From Antedon mediterranea (lineage: Eukaryota > Echinodermata > Crinoidea > Comatulida > Antedonidae), in NCBI RefSeq assembly GCF_964355755.1, contig NC_092671.1, forward strand, positions 38,581,304 to 38,645,303: a DNA stretch of 64,000 nt, read 5' to 3'. A program made the translations under genes and the position numbers. A model generated the notes under the pieces. That model made no database searches, was not told where the DNA came from, and was given only the letters and a program-made list of their open reading frames with translations. Below, piece by piece: positions 1-15,616 of the stretch; within the stretch, counting starts at the first letter, position 1, and every line of letters begins with the position of its first letter.

Positions 1-83
1 AGATGTGCTAACTTTACATTAGTCGTATGTGGCAGAAGGCACATTCACCTTATATCTATAAAATTGCTGATTCGATTTTTCAG

Positions 84-3000
84 GTTGGAGGAACTGCAGT
101 AATGGTGTGGTTTTATGGTGGAGCTTTTGTGTTAGGAGGTGGATCGGAACCAGAATACGACCCCAAAGCGTTAGTAGCCGTTGGTGACGTCATCGTAGTT
201 ACAGTGAACTACCGTTTGGGAATCTATGGTTTTCTAACAACTGGTATAATTATAAACAAAATTCTTTTTTTAAATAACAATTTAATTGTAAAATACATAA
301 TTATATAATTTCCAAGAGAGATGACAATTTGTATTCTCATTTATAAGATGACGATGTAGCACCTGGGAATTATGGGATGCTTGATCAAGTTATGGCGTTG
401 AAATGGATTCAAGATAACATTGCAGGTAATACGTTTATTCAATCGTTTACCATTTAAAGATGTATTATTCCCCCAAAACAAAAATGAAGATTAATAAAAT
501 CAGACTTTGAATATGTTATTTTGTGTTTTAATAGACTTAATCACTTCCATAGGAAAAAAACGAAAACAAATAATGTATTCACTTGTAAAAGGACAAAATA
601 AATGGTTAAATTCAATTAAAAATACATTGGCTGGCAGCCAATTTGACATGGGAAAGTCTCCCTTTAAATGTCCTCTGAATAGGGGTCGTCCCAAAGTAGG
701 GGCTCTCTGTATTTACAACACACTTATTTTACAGAATTCAATGGTGACCCAGACCGTATAACAATTTTTGGTCAAAGTGCGGGAGCAGCGAGTGTCCATT
801 TTCATATTTTGTCACCCTTGAGTAAAGGGTTGTTTAAACGAGGTCTTATGCAAGTATGTAGACAAATACGTATGTTATTTGGTTTTACTATCAACAGAAA
901 ACAATCGAGAAAACTCACATTAACTGTCATATAGCCATAGGCCTATAGACTTAATATACAAAATGACGTAGAATATAATTTAGGCCTATCGTGTATATTA
1001 TAATGCATATTATCATTACAAGGTAATGTAAAACTTCAACTATCCAAATAACACTGATAGTCCGAATTGATGACAGAATGGTAGGCTAGGCCTCTTCAAA
1101 GGCTGACGAAAGAATGATGTGATGTGGGCCTAGGGTTAGGCCTATATTCTAAGCGCGAGAGCTTATGCGGAATATTCAAGCCACTGAGGCTGATCCTAGC
1201 GTATAAGCCTAGGCCTATACCGTAGATGTAGGCTAGCTACTTTACTTAGCCTGAGTTTAGATTGATGAAAACATTAACTTAAACTGAAACTAAACAGTTT
1301 AAACTATCGTAACATAACAGAAAACTAATGTATTGATGCTTATACGTACAGTTTGAGTTTTGACATTTCCATTTTATTGCGTTGTAATCGCCGCCGCCAC
1401 CGTGGATGATTCGATGGTTGTATCAAACTCATCGAGTAATCAATTCACGCGCCGAATTATAACGATGTTTCTGATTGGTCAGTAGTTCAATTTAGTTGTC
1501 TGCCCTCATTACGAAACACAAACTTTAAGAATATAATTACGCATGCGCATATGCCTGCAGATATAAGTTGCCGGCTATATTAAATACAAATGCTTATTTT
1601 TTTATATTGCATTTACACAGAGTGGTACAGCAATAGCTGGTTGGTCTGTCGAGTTGGATAAAAGTAAGAGTGTTGCTAATGGAAGATATGTTGGTAGAGC
1701 CGTAAACTGTACAAATAAAACATCTGCTGACTTTGTAGAATGTCTTCAGTCAAGACCAACCAGAGAAATCACTGCTGCACAACGCCAGGTAAAGTCATGA
1801 AAACATGGTGTAAAATTATTTATTTATTTAAAATTAATATAAGTTTACATGAGTATATAATAGGCTAATAATAAATACAATTTTTAGTTGGTTTTAGGTA
1901 TCTCAAACACGTTTCCATTCGTACCAGTAGTGGATAACTTCTTTCTACCTGGTGCTCCAGCAACTCTAATTGCCAAGACGGAATACCAGTCGACTGACAT
2001 CCTCATAGGTTCAAACCATGACGACGGTTCACTATGGGCTCTCAAAGAAAACATTGATTACGTCACTAGGAATGACCCTCCTGAAATGCCCCTGGACGTT
2101 TTTCGATCTACCTTTCCAGATTATGTTTATAATTACAATGACCCGTATGTATTAAATGCAGTTGAATATCAGTATCTGGACTGGACAACCGCAGACGATC
2201 CTACAGTCAGTCAACTGGAAGGCTTTGTTCAGATGACGACTGATCAAGATTTCGCGTGTCCGGCGATAGAAGTCGCTAGAGCGCATGCGCAGCGGGGAGA
2301 TCGGGTATTTCTATACGAAATGACACATATACCGTCTATGTCAGTCTATACTATAAATAAAAGAAGAGGTCCGAAGTGGCTTGGTGCCACACATTGTGAG
2401 GAACTTCAATATGTGTTTGGTTGGAATTTTAATCCAGCACTTGAACGACGTTACCATCAGACAGATGAGGAAATAGAAATGTCAGTTCAGTTCATGCGTT
2501 ATTGGACAAACTTTGCTAAATATGGGTAAGATTCAAATATTTATATTTACTCGACCATCATTTTCAAAATTGTCATTTTTTTTGTTACAATATTTAATGA
2601 GGGTGATCCATCCAGCAATTACTGATCATTACAAATATATACACAAGATGCTCTATATAAACAATAATAAGTCTTATTTGAGTTTGAGCTATACAGTCTT
2701 GTTTTTTTTCAGAGACCCGAATGGTTTAGCGAATGCAACTTCAGCGTACCCCGAATGGCCTTTATTTACAATTCCTAACTTAAAATACAAGCAACTGGCT
2801 CTTGAAATGGACAATAATCGGGCCATGAGAGCAACTGATTGCAGCTTTTGGAGGAATAATTCCCCACGACTGGACACTTATTTCGGTAGATTATATACAC
2901 AGCAATTTGGTGGGGGGGGGGGGGGGGTGTAGGAGGTTGTTTAGGGGATGTGGAAGGTTGATGACGGGTTGCGGTAGGTTGGACGTGACGGGGTGGAAGG

Positions 3001-3405
3001 TTGGTGACGAGATGTAGGTTGGTGATGGGATGTAATAGGTTCGTGATGGGATGTAGTAAGTTGGTGACGGGATGCGGTAGGTTGGTGACGGGATGCGGAA
3101 GGGTTGTGACGGGATGCCATAGGTTTGTAACGGGATGTAGTACCGTAGGTTGGAGACGTAAATGTAGTATTTTGGTGACGGGATGTGGAAGGTTTATGAC
3201 GGAATGTTGAAAACTAGTGTCTTTCCCAAAACATATACCAACACAATTATAATACTTCTAACAGTTCTTTTTGTTTTCATTATTAGCGGAAATTGATAAA
3301 CTGCAAAAGGATTGGATTGAATCATACAACCAATGGAAATATGAAGACATAGCTGATTGGCAGACAGAGTTTGAAAGTAGCAAGCGAAATAATGGGCACT
3401 GTTAA
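84..3405 (+). CDS. Cholinesterase-like carboxylesterase, copy 1 (5'-partial)
   Basis: Seven exons of an alpha/beta-hydrolase fold type B carboxylesterase: 84-243, 348-425, 735-853, 1621-1788, 1888-2525, 2713-2885 and 3287-3405. All have GT-AG borders and compatible phases, and total 1455 nt (484 residues plus stop). By comparison with copy 2, one exon of about 118 codons with the signal peptide lies upstream of the window. Visible motifs are the oxyanion loop YGGAF, the nucleophile FGQSAGA in exon 735-853, and the catalytic His in [13 protein letters not shown]. Cysteines match the cholinesterase intraloop pair (exon 1621-1788) and the long-range pair (DFACP with TDCSFW). The acidic triad position reads NHDDGS, Asp instead of Glu. 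The last exon is a Trp/aromatic-rich amphipathic tail ending in Cys, like the tetramerisation (WAT) tail of AChE. A secreted or membrane-tethered enzyme is inferred; substrate unknown. Confidence 0.88.
453..540. mobile_element. MITE family C fragment (GTATTGTCCCCC ends)
   Basis: An end of a repeat whose terminus reads about TTTAAAGATGTATTGTCCCC, here slightly degraded, in the second visible esterase intron. Better copies lie at 17280-17505 and 28060-28291. The second terminus is not clear here. Confidence 0.4.
854..1620. other. Esterase copy 1 intron, no gene seen
   Basis: Intron between exons 735-853 and 1621-1788. It holds several short TAGGCCTA-like words. I see no coding or RNA feature in it. 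Confidence 0.6.
2912..2927 (+). repeat. Poly(G) tract, 16 nt
   Basis: An uninterrupted run of 16 G at the 5' edge of the minisatellite in the last intron of esterase copy 1. Similar runs lie at 18135-18152 (18 G), 35071-35084 (14 G) and 37175-37191 (17 G). Confidence 0.95.
2930..3206 (+). repeat. G-rich minisatellite, ~20-21 bp unit
   Basis: About a dozen imperfect copies of a unit close to GGTTGGTGACGGGATGYGGTA fill most of the last intron of esterase copy 1. Open frames across it come from the repeat and are not genes. Confidence 0.85.
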
Positions 3406-3704
3406 TATTAATCGAAGATTGATATTTTGGTACTATCATTCAGTTTAGTTTTATTTTTCAACACAAAACATTTACAGAGGAGAAGTTGTTGTGCTTTTCT
3501 GCGGCATTTCAGAAAGAAATAAGAAATCGTCATCACATTTAGGTGAAATGCTATCCTGAGATGAGATTGCGTTGTCTTGTAGTAATTAGGCAGTACAGTA
3601 TATTTCTGTTAATTTATACATATGTTACTTTCAGTAAACCAGAGATTCCGAATGAAAGATTATTACTTCCGTCTTTTTGACTTCTTCGTTTCTGTTCATG
3701 TAAT

Positions 3705-4556
3705 TTATTTTTGGATGATCTTGAACGCTAATCTTTTAAAGGCTTTGCGAAAAGTTGAATGTATTATTCCGTAAATAACTGGGTTCGTTGCTGCATTCAA
3801 ATAAAACAAAAGTATCGTTAAGTAATACATAGTTGTACAACGATGTTCTTTGTAAGTTTTAACATGTAAAGCATAGAATATTCCTACTGGTAAAATGCAA
3901 ATTGTAAAGGACACAAGAATTATAGCAGTCATCCGCGTAGCTTTACTGTTGTGACTTTTGACCGCTCGAACTGACGCAATTCGACGTTCTGATCTTCTAG
4001 CTTCAAGAAATATACGAACATGGCAGATGAGCAGTATTGTGTAAATGGTTAATATACCAATTGTAGTAGCCAACAACCTTTCACTTTCATATGCATACAA
4101 AGAAATGTACATAAGTGTACAAGAAATTACAATTGACACTGTCCAAAAACAAATTAATGAGATTCTAACAAAATTACTATCCATTTTTCTAGCGTAGTGA
4201 AATGGATAGAATATAGCAAAGTACCTTTCACTAGCCAATGCAATATGATGATACAGAGTAAATGAATTTTGTATAAAAACAGTACGGTATGTTAACATTC
4301 CAATTCTTGAATCTAAATCAAATATCTGACCAGTTGTCACCCAAACATACGACACCCATATTGCAGTAACAGCTGTCGAAATATCAACTAATGACAAACT
4401 CGTAAGGAAAAGGTAACATGGCTTCTGAAGTTCAGTTGTTGAATATACGGCATATACAACAGCTACATTTCCTATTAAAGTAAATACTGTAATAGTATTC
4501 TGTATCACGTAGAAAAATACGGAAAATTCACAAAGAACATGTGTTTCGTTACTCAT
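3705..4556 (-). CDS. Orphan rhodopsin-family (class A) GPCR, paralogue 1
   Basis: Intronless 283-residue seven-transmembrane receptor. Seen: an N-glycosylation site near the N terminus (NET), TM1 GN motif, TM2 LSLVD, ERY at the end of TM3 followed by FAIFYPF, a TM6 proline, TM7 NPVIY and a basic helix 8 (FRKAFKRL). The usual TM3 Cys (3.25) and extracellular loop 2 Cys are absent and loop 2 is very short. One Cys lies just before TM1 (LCEF) and one in loop 3 (EHRC). Melanocortin receptors share this pattern of missing 3.25 Cys and an N-terminus to loop 3 disulfide, but I cannot assign a ligand. The stop codon overlaps an AATAAA on the minus strand. Likely a plasma-membrane receptor; almost certainly a tandem duplicate of the gene at 5756-6607. 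Confidence 0.88.
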   Translation of the reverse strand: MSNETHVLCEFSVFFYVIQNTITVFTLIGNVAVVYAVYSTTELQKPCYLFLTSLSLVDISTAVTAIWVSYVWVTTGQIFDLDSRIGMLTYRTVFIQNSFTLYHHIALASERYFAIFYPFHYARKMDSNFVRISLICFWTVSIVISCTLMYISLYAYESERLLATTIGILTIYTILLICHVRIFLEARRSERRIASVRAVKSHNSKATRMTAIILVSFTICILPVGIFYALHVKTYKEHRCTTMYYLTILLFYLNAATNPVIYGIIHSTFRKAFKRLAFKIIQK

Positions 4557-4581
4557 TTTCTGTATTATAAGCAGTCAGTCC

Positions 4582-4665
4582 TACCAGAGAAGAACAAGTT
4601 TTCACCAGAGAAGAGCAAGTTTTCACCAGAGGAGAACAAGTTTTCACCAGAAAAAACAGTTTCAA
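4582..4665. repeat. 21-bp minisatellite upstream of GPCR 1
   Basis: Tandem copies of a unit like AGAAGAACAAGTTTTCACC begin about 25 bp upstream of the GPCR 1 ATG. The same unit is expanded at the matching position upstream of GPCR 2. Confidence 0.8.
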
Positions 4666-5159
4666 CATTCAGTTTCTATTGGTCACGTTGACCATCACTT
4701 TTGCAGTTTCGTCGGTAACTCTCGAAAAACGTTTTATGTATGTCTTCCACCTCTGATTCAAAATGAGCAGCCTTTGTTTATCAAATCAAATAGTACATGT
4801 TGTAGTGTCTGATTTGTCGGTCGGTAAACTCTGCAAACGATTAGCTGACAAACAAGCATTAAATCTATATAATGATAGTATGAAAACAGTGGGACTGTTT
4901 CTTTAATTTCATTTGATTAAAACGTCTCATAACTACTTAGAGGTAGTAACACCTGACACGATTGAACCGAATGTGACTCGGAAGAATGAATCCATCGATG
5001 AGCACATGGAGTGCTTTATTACTTTTGTTTGTTTTTAAATGATCGACAGTATGTTACTCTGAAGAAGATCTTTAATTAGTTCAGCTATGAGTTCAAGAGG
5101 AACACAAGTGATTTAATAATAATTTAAATTAGATTTTACAACAGGCAAAACTAGTGGGA

Positions 5160-5527
5160 AACTCGAAAGTATATAAACGTCTATGAAGGTAAACTCGATA
5201 TAAGTCAAGCCCTAAAATAAAAATAGATGGGGTATAATTCTATCTGAACAAATACGGTAGTCATTAGCTATCTGTTCAGATAGTATATTAGTATTGTTAT
5301 TGGGTAAAACTATTATTATTAGGGTCATTGTACAAATTGCTGTTAAATGTGATAACATACATAAACTGAAAAACAATGAATGTCAATTGTGTGTTTTGAT
5401 TCTCATTTCTACAATTCTAACAACAGTGACGTCAAAACCTGTTATCACAAACTCAGGAAGAATCACTGGGACTAGTATTTAAGTATAATATTCGAAAAGA
5501 ATACATATTAAGAAGAGTGTAATATAT
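5160..5527 (+). pseudogene. Relic of a cholinesterase-like promoter and first exon
   Basis: This stretch aligns with 7430-7880, the promoter and first exon of esterase copy 2. The signal-peptide codons are recognisable (ILISTILTTVTS), and so is the start of the mature protein (NSGRITGTSI). A one-base deletion shortly after the ATG at 5376 puts the signal peptide out of frame. An insertion after GTSI gives a stop, and homology fades near 5527. No further esterase exons follow before GPCR 2. It marks an older duplicated unit of divergent GPCR plus esterase first exon. Confidence 0.8.
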
Positions 5528-5755
5528 CAATCTTTAGTTTAATTTTTCTACACAAAAACATGTTCAGTGGAGGGGCCAAGATCTACTTGAGCGTCTGGGT
5601 ATTGCGTCTGTGTCCGTTATAGGCCTGTAATCAGTACGGTACTGTCTGTAATTCAGATCAACGGAAGTTTTTTCTCACTTATAGGGCCTGTATAAATCAT
5701 CATCAATAAGCCACATTTTTGCTGCCGTCTTTTTAACTTCTTCGTTTCTGTTACT

Positions 5756-6607
5756 TTATTTTTTGATTATCTTGTACGCCAATCGTTTAAAGGCTTTACG
5801 AAAAGTTGAATGTATTATTCCGTAAATAACTGGGTTTGTTGCTGAGTTCAAATAAAACAAAAGTGTCGTTAAGTAATACATAGTTGTACAACGATGTTCT
5901 TTGTAAGTTTTAAGATGTAAAGAATAGAATATTCCTACTGGTAAAATGCAAATTGAAAAGGACACAAGAATTATAGCAGTCATCCGCGTAGCTTTACTGT
6001 TGTGACCTTTGACCCCTGCAACTGACGCAATTCGACGTTCTGATCTTCTAGCTTCAAGACATATACGAACATGGCAGATGATCACTATTGTATATATGGT
6101 TATTATAACAATTGTAATAACCAACAAATAATCACTTGCATATGCATATAAAGAAATGTACATAAGTGTACAAGAAATTACAATTGACACCGTCCAAAAA
6201 CAAACGAATGACATTCTAACAAAGTTCCTATCAACTTTTCTTGCGTAGTGAAATGGATAGAATATAGCAAAGTACCTTTCACTAGCCAATGCAATGTGAT
6301 GAAACATAGTAAATGAATACGGAATCAAAACAGTATAGTATGTTAACGTTCCACTTCGTGAATTCAAATCAAATATCTGACCAGTTGTCACCCAAACATA
6401 CGACACCCATATTGCAGTAAAAGCTGTCGAAATATCAACTAATGATAAACTGGCAAGGAAAAGGTAACATGGCTTCTGAAGTTCAGTTGTTGAATATACG
6501 GCATATACAACAGCTACATTTCCTATTAAAGTAAATACTGTAATAGTATTCTGTATCACGTAGAAAAATACGGAAAATTCACAAAGAATATGTGTTTCGT
6601 TGCTCAT
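5756..6607 (-). CDS. Orphan rhodopsin-family (class A) GPCR, paralogue 2
   Basis: Intronless 283-residue receptor, very close to paralogue 1 over its whole length. GN in TM1, LSLVD in TM2, ERYFAIFYPF after TM3, NPVIY in TM7 and the FRKAFKRL helix 8 are all kept. Differences cluster around the outer end of TM3, the TM4-TM5 region and intracellular loop 3, as expected if ligand or coupling preference has diverged. The N-terminal CEF and loop 3 HRC cysteines are conserved and TM3/loop 2 cysteines are again absent. It diverges from esterase copy 2 across a ~1.1-kb intergenic region. A minus-strand AATAAA overlaps the stop codon. Confidence 0.88.
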   Translation of the reverse strand: MSNETHILCEFSVFFYVIQNTITVFTLIGNVAVVYAVYSTTELQKPCYLFLASLSLVDISTAFTAIWVSYVWVTTGQIFDLNSRSGTLTYYTVLIPYSFTMFHHIALASERYFAIFYPFHYARKVDRNFVRMSFVCFWTVSIVISCTLMYISLYAYASDYLLVITIVIITIYTIVIICHVRICLEARRSERRIASVAGVKGHNSKATRMTAIILVSFSICILPVGIFYSLHLKTYKEHRCTTMYYLTTLLFYLNSATNPVIYGIIHSTFRKAFKRLAYKIIKK

Positions 6608-6635
6608 TTCTCTGTATTTAAGCGGTCAGTCCTAC

Positions 6636-6835
6636 CAGAAAAGAACAAGTCCTCACCAGAGAAGAACAAGTTTTCACCAGAAAAGAAAAAGTTTTCACCG
6701 GAGAATATCAAGGTTTTACCAGTTCTGCACCAGAAAAGAACAAGTTTCACCAAAGAAGAACAAGTTTTTACCAGAGAATATCAAGTTTTCACCAGACAAC
6801 AAGAACAAGTTTCCACTAGAGAAGAACAAGTTTCA
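6636..6835. repeat. 21-bp minisatellite upstream of GPCR 2
   Basis: Eight or nine imperfect copies of AGAAGAACAAGTTTTCACC-like units, longer than the matching array at 4582-4665. It is read open in more than one frame because the unit is a multiple of three, but there is no sign of coding use. Confidence 0.8.
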
Positions 6836-7555
6836 CCAGTATTCGCCACAATTTCGTTTGGAAAAGTCAGTACCAACATCCACTTTCGATTGGTCAATTT
6901 TCTTTGGCCACTGCTTTTGCAGTTTTTAGGTAACTCTTGACAAACGTTTGTATTTCGTTCACACACCGTGTCACGCAGTTAGCAGCTTTATGTCAAATCA
7001 AGTATTGAAGACAAGTTGTAGTTTCTGATCTGATGTCGGTAACTCTGAAGCTGTGGCTTTATTAGGTGACAGACCAGCATTAAAACTAATAAGTATAGTG
7101 TGAAATATGATACAACAGTGGGATTTTTTCTTTAATATCTTTTCATTAATACATCTTACATAATTACTTAAAGATGATTAAAAGTGACGCGAATGAACCG
7201 AATGTGAGGGATGAGTATCGATCGATGATGAGCATCTATATCTTTATTACTTTTTTGCTGTCATATTATGATGATCGATCATATCAAATATGCTATCGAT
7301 CATTTAAATATTACTCTGACCAAGATTTTAAAAATTATTTCAGCCATGAATTTAGAGGAACGCAATAATGTTTGTTTATGTAAATTAAGAACTGACAATG
7401 AGATTTTACAAAATTCAGAAAGTTGAGTAAAGCCAAACTAGTAGGAAACTCTAAAGTAACACGATGAATTGTGAGTGGTATATCGACTATTATTAGATTA
7501 TGTGACGTAGTTATAACGGTACTAATTGTAGAAACGTGATACTTAAAGTCTACAA

Positions 7556-7618
7556 AATATAAATAGATGTATATAATGCTATCTGAACTAGATAGTCATT
7601 AACTATCTGTTCAGATAG
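7556..7618. promoter_or_regulatory. Candidate core promoter with palindromic GATA sites
   Basis: A TATA-like ATATAAATAG at about 7556 is followed at 7579-7618 by two arms, CTATCTGAACTAGATAG and CTATCTGTTCAGATAG. They are inverted repeats of each other and each is nearly self-complementary. They contain four WGATAR-type words (AGATAG or its complement). The arrangement is partly kept at 5242-5283 in the duplicated relic unit. A role in GPCR 2 or esterase copy 2 expression is inference. Confidence 0.45.
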
Positions 7619-7744
7619 TTTTAGTAAATGTCATTGGGTAGAACTGTAAAAACATTATCATCAGGATCATTGTACAAATTTCTGTTGTATGTGATCGATA
7701 ACATACATAAACTGAAAAACAAAATCAAATACAAAGTAATTACA

Positions 7745-12908
<5,164 letters not shown>

Positions 12909-13082
12909 TAACTTATCAGAGCAGCAATTGGAATGTTTTAGATCAAAAGTTGCAGTCTTATATCTTAATTTCATAACTTGAAGGAAACTATATAAACAAT
13001 CGGAAAAAAACGATAAATAAAATAAAAATATGGTTTATATTGTTCAATTTACACACTCAATATTGTTCAATATTGTCTATTC

Positions 13083-13235
13083 AGCTCTGTCTACACTATC
13101 AGTTTGACAAATAAAGTGTGATGTGCCAAAATATGGTAGTGTTATGCCCAAATATGGTAGTGATATGACATCATCATGTCCATTATATAGGCGAATCATA
13201 ATTGTGGTCACATAAAGTTTGATAGTGACACAGCT
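13083..13235. mobile_element. MITE family A, degraded copy
   Basis: Left end AGCTCTGTCTACACTATC and family core words are present, including a duplicated AAATATGGTAGTG segment. The right end (GATAGTGACACAGCT) is damaged. It lies just 3' of esterase copy 2. The rest of 12909-13395 holds the AATAAA at 13016 and nothing else I recognise. Confidence 0.8.
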
Positions 13236-13395
13236 TTGAAAACGTTTCTTCCCAGATACGTTCTAAACAGCGATTCGTAAAAAGTGCAGTTGAAGCCTTC
13301 GTCGTCACAAGAATTTAAATACACAACATCCAACAGTTAGGCTCAATCTTAACAGCACACAAAAATACAAAATTTAATTACAAAAAAAACCCGCA

Positions 13396-13869
13396 TCATT
13401 CAAAGTAAAGGCCATAAATCTCGACAGCAGCAAAGAGCGAGCCATTACAAAACTCAAGATTAATAAAGTTGTCAGTGTTTTCATCCCAAAGACATCGACT
13501 GCCAATCCTAACCCCTGCTTTCTGAACGGTGCTACCAATATTCACAACAACTACGAACTTGTAACGTGGCATTGTCATCAATTTCAGTCGTTCCATAATC
13601 TTCGCTGATAAGTCCTTACAAAGTTGTTTACATCTGTCAGGGTCGTAAACTTCATCTTTCAGGTAATCTTTGATAATACCTTCAACGTGATGCTGTACTT
13701 CAATCGGACGGAATTTTCTGAGAGGTTCCATGCGATAGGACCGAACATATTTATACAAATATTCTGTGCTGGCAAGGGACGTCTTTTTGGACAGTGCACT
13801 ACCACCGGGGGTTGCGACCTCCATCTCTTCTCCCAATGACGTCAGAAAGCTCTTTCTGAACGTATTCAT
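13396..13869 (-). CDS. Tctex1-type dynein light chain (DYNLT2/DYNLT5-like)
   Basis: Single-exon ORF of 157 residues. The C-terminal two thirds form a Tctex1 domain. Diagnostic stretches are KFRPIEV at the start of the domain, YLKDEVYDPDRC, PRYKFVVVVNIGS, RCLWDENTDNF and the closing NGSLFAAVEIYGLYFE. About 55 N-terminal residues are a basic, low-complexity leader. Family members are dynein light chains, often in ciliary and axonemal dyneins, and act as homodimers on intermediate chains. The length and long N-terminal extension resemble the TCTEX1D/DYNLT5 group more than DYNLT1. The absence of introns may mean a retrocopy, but the frame is intact. A minus-strand ATTAAA sits just past the stop, at about 13373. 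Confidence 0.85.
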   Translation of the reverse strand: MNTFRKSFLTSLGEEMEVATPGGSALSKKTSLASTEYLYKYVRSYRMEPLRKFRPIEVQHHVEGIIKDYLKDEVYDPDRCKQLCKDLSAKIMERLKLMTMPRYKFVVVVNIGSTVQKAGVRIGSRCLWDENTDNFINLEFCNGSLFAAVEIYGLYFE

Positions 13870-14481
13870 ATCGTCAAATCATAGATGATGTAACTTTTAT
13901 CTCGAACTTTTTATAAATTTCCTTTAAAATTTATAATTGAAGTCTGTTAAATGTTTCTCAACCCGATTTTCTACAAAAGTTTAAAATAAAATCCACTTTG
14001 TATGACATAAAGGAACAGTTTCAACTAAAATAAATGTCTAAATGCTCAAACATTATTATACGAACGTGTTTGATAATTACATTAAATACAATCAAAAAAT
14101 CGATTAAATGTCAAACTTCACGAGAATTATTGCCTAAAGAAAGCCGGCTACCGAAAAACCAAAATATTGATATGAAGCGAATTGACGGGTTGGTTGTAAT
14201 TTAACAACAGTAGCGAATAAACACAGTAAATGTAAATTTGAAAATGGATTATAACTTGATTGTTAAACCTAGGCAAACTAAGCATTGTCTTGGTTATAGC
14301 ATGTATGACTGAGTACAGAACATCAATGTTGTAGACACATTAAACATTGAAGATAGTTCACGAACAGTCAAAACACTAATAATAGTAACATTATCACCTC
14401 AAGTTTGTCTTCTTCGTGTTTGCGAAAAACAAAGTAAATAATCGTTTAGATTCGAAAGTGGAAAACAGTTTTATTACATAA
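13870..14481. other. Upstream of the Tctex1 gene, no further gene seen
   Basis: AT-rich flank that presumably contains the Tctex1 promoter. I recognise no core promoter element. Confidence 0.5.
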
Positions 14482-14616
14482 TGCCTTGGGTGTATCTGAC
14501 GTGACAAGAGTGTCAATATAGCGACAGTGCCTTGGGTGTATCTGACGTGACAGAGTGTCAATATAGTGACAGTGCCTTGGGTGTATCTGACGTGACAGAG
14601 TGTCAATATAGTGACA
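14482..14616 (+). repeat. Tandem repeat, three ~45-bp copies
   Basis: Three near-identical units beginning TGCCTTGGGTGTATCTGACG and ending near TCAATATAGTGACAG. They start at about 14482, 14528 and 14573. Confidence 0.9.
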
Positions 14617-14808
14617 GACGAATAACCCCGTGGTATTGGTCACCTCGATTCATTTGTGCACAAATACAGACCTATATATCGATCATTATCATTAAACCTA
14701 CAATAGTCAATCACAATGTTATTAGTCTGTCCATGGTTTAACACACGCGATGCGTTCAATTTGTAATCCACTTGTATATGAATATTATATCGACATAGTG
14801 ACCATTAT

Positions 14809-14945
14809 ATGTCGTCATGGCGAGTTACATTATCTTACCAATTTGACTTCACAAAAATTGCATGTCGACATGACGAGATAGTTTATCTTGCCAAGTTGAC
14901 TTCCTAATACATGTCGACATTTCGAGATAAATTATCCTGAAAAGT
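14809..14945 (+). repeat. Three diverged ~50-bp tandem units
   Basis: Units begin ATGTCGTCATGGCGAG, ATGTCGACATGACGAG and ATGTCGACATTTCGAG at 14809, 14862 and 14911, each followed by an AT-rich TTATCTT-like segment. The rest of 14617-15317 shows nothing recognisable. Confidence 0.55.
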
Positions 14946-15317
14946 CACGAAGTGGAAGTCACTTAGACGCTTTCGTACAAGCTATTGTGTTAAACAGACA
15001 CTAAGCAAAAGATAATGCTTTTAAAACAGTGATTTTTATTCGGCATTTATGATTTTAATAACACTATTATATATCCTATTCACCAACTTTAGGTGCATGA
15101 TAGCAGAAAGTTTAATTCAACAAAATGTCACTTTCCATTTTACAAACCAAACAACTAAATATAAATGTTTGCAAACATATCATAAATATGTTACAAATAT
15201 ATAAAACTAATAATATTATTAAATATATATAATATATATATTGCATAGTAATTAATTAATTACAATTAATCTGTAGGTGCTCAAGGCTTTACAAGCATTT
15301 TAACGAACAAAACGTAA

Positions 15318-15462
15318 AGCTTAGTTCCCACTAGCGACGTAACGCAACGTAAGTGATTTGACCAATCACAAGCGATGGATTATTCGAATAGTGGCTTGTC
15401 ATTGGTCAACTCGCTTGCGTTGAGCGTGCGTCCTCGCGTTGCGCCCCTAGTGGGAACCACGC
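15318..15462. mobile_element. Foldback MITE family B
   Basis: Near-palindromic element with ends AGCTTAGTTCCCACTAG and CTAGTGGGAACCACGC. Internal words AACGCAACG, TTGACCAATCACAAGCG and their complements pair across the element. Other copies: 16934-17073, 23198-23376 and 44095-44289. Confidence 0.85.
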
Positions 15463-15616
15463 GTAAATCACTGGCCAATCACTTTACTGATGTAAATAAG
15501 GCACAATATGAATTTCCTATTGATACATTCGTATGTACATGATAAATAGGAAATTGTAAATTAAACAAATTATGAAGTGCATTCACATATAAGAAGCACT
15601 CGGGTAAAATTCGGAA

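Noticed and set aside
3001-3210. Small Cys/Gly-rich protein
   Set aside because: Produced by the G-rich minisatellite in an esterase intron.
6590-6940. Lys/Glu/Ser repeat proteins on the plus strand
   Set aside because: The 21-bp minisatellite reads open in more than one frame; it lies in the GPCR 2 upstream region.
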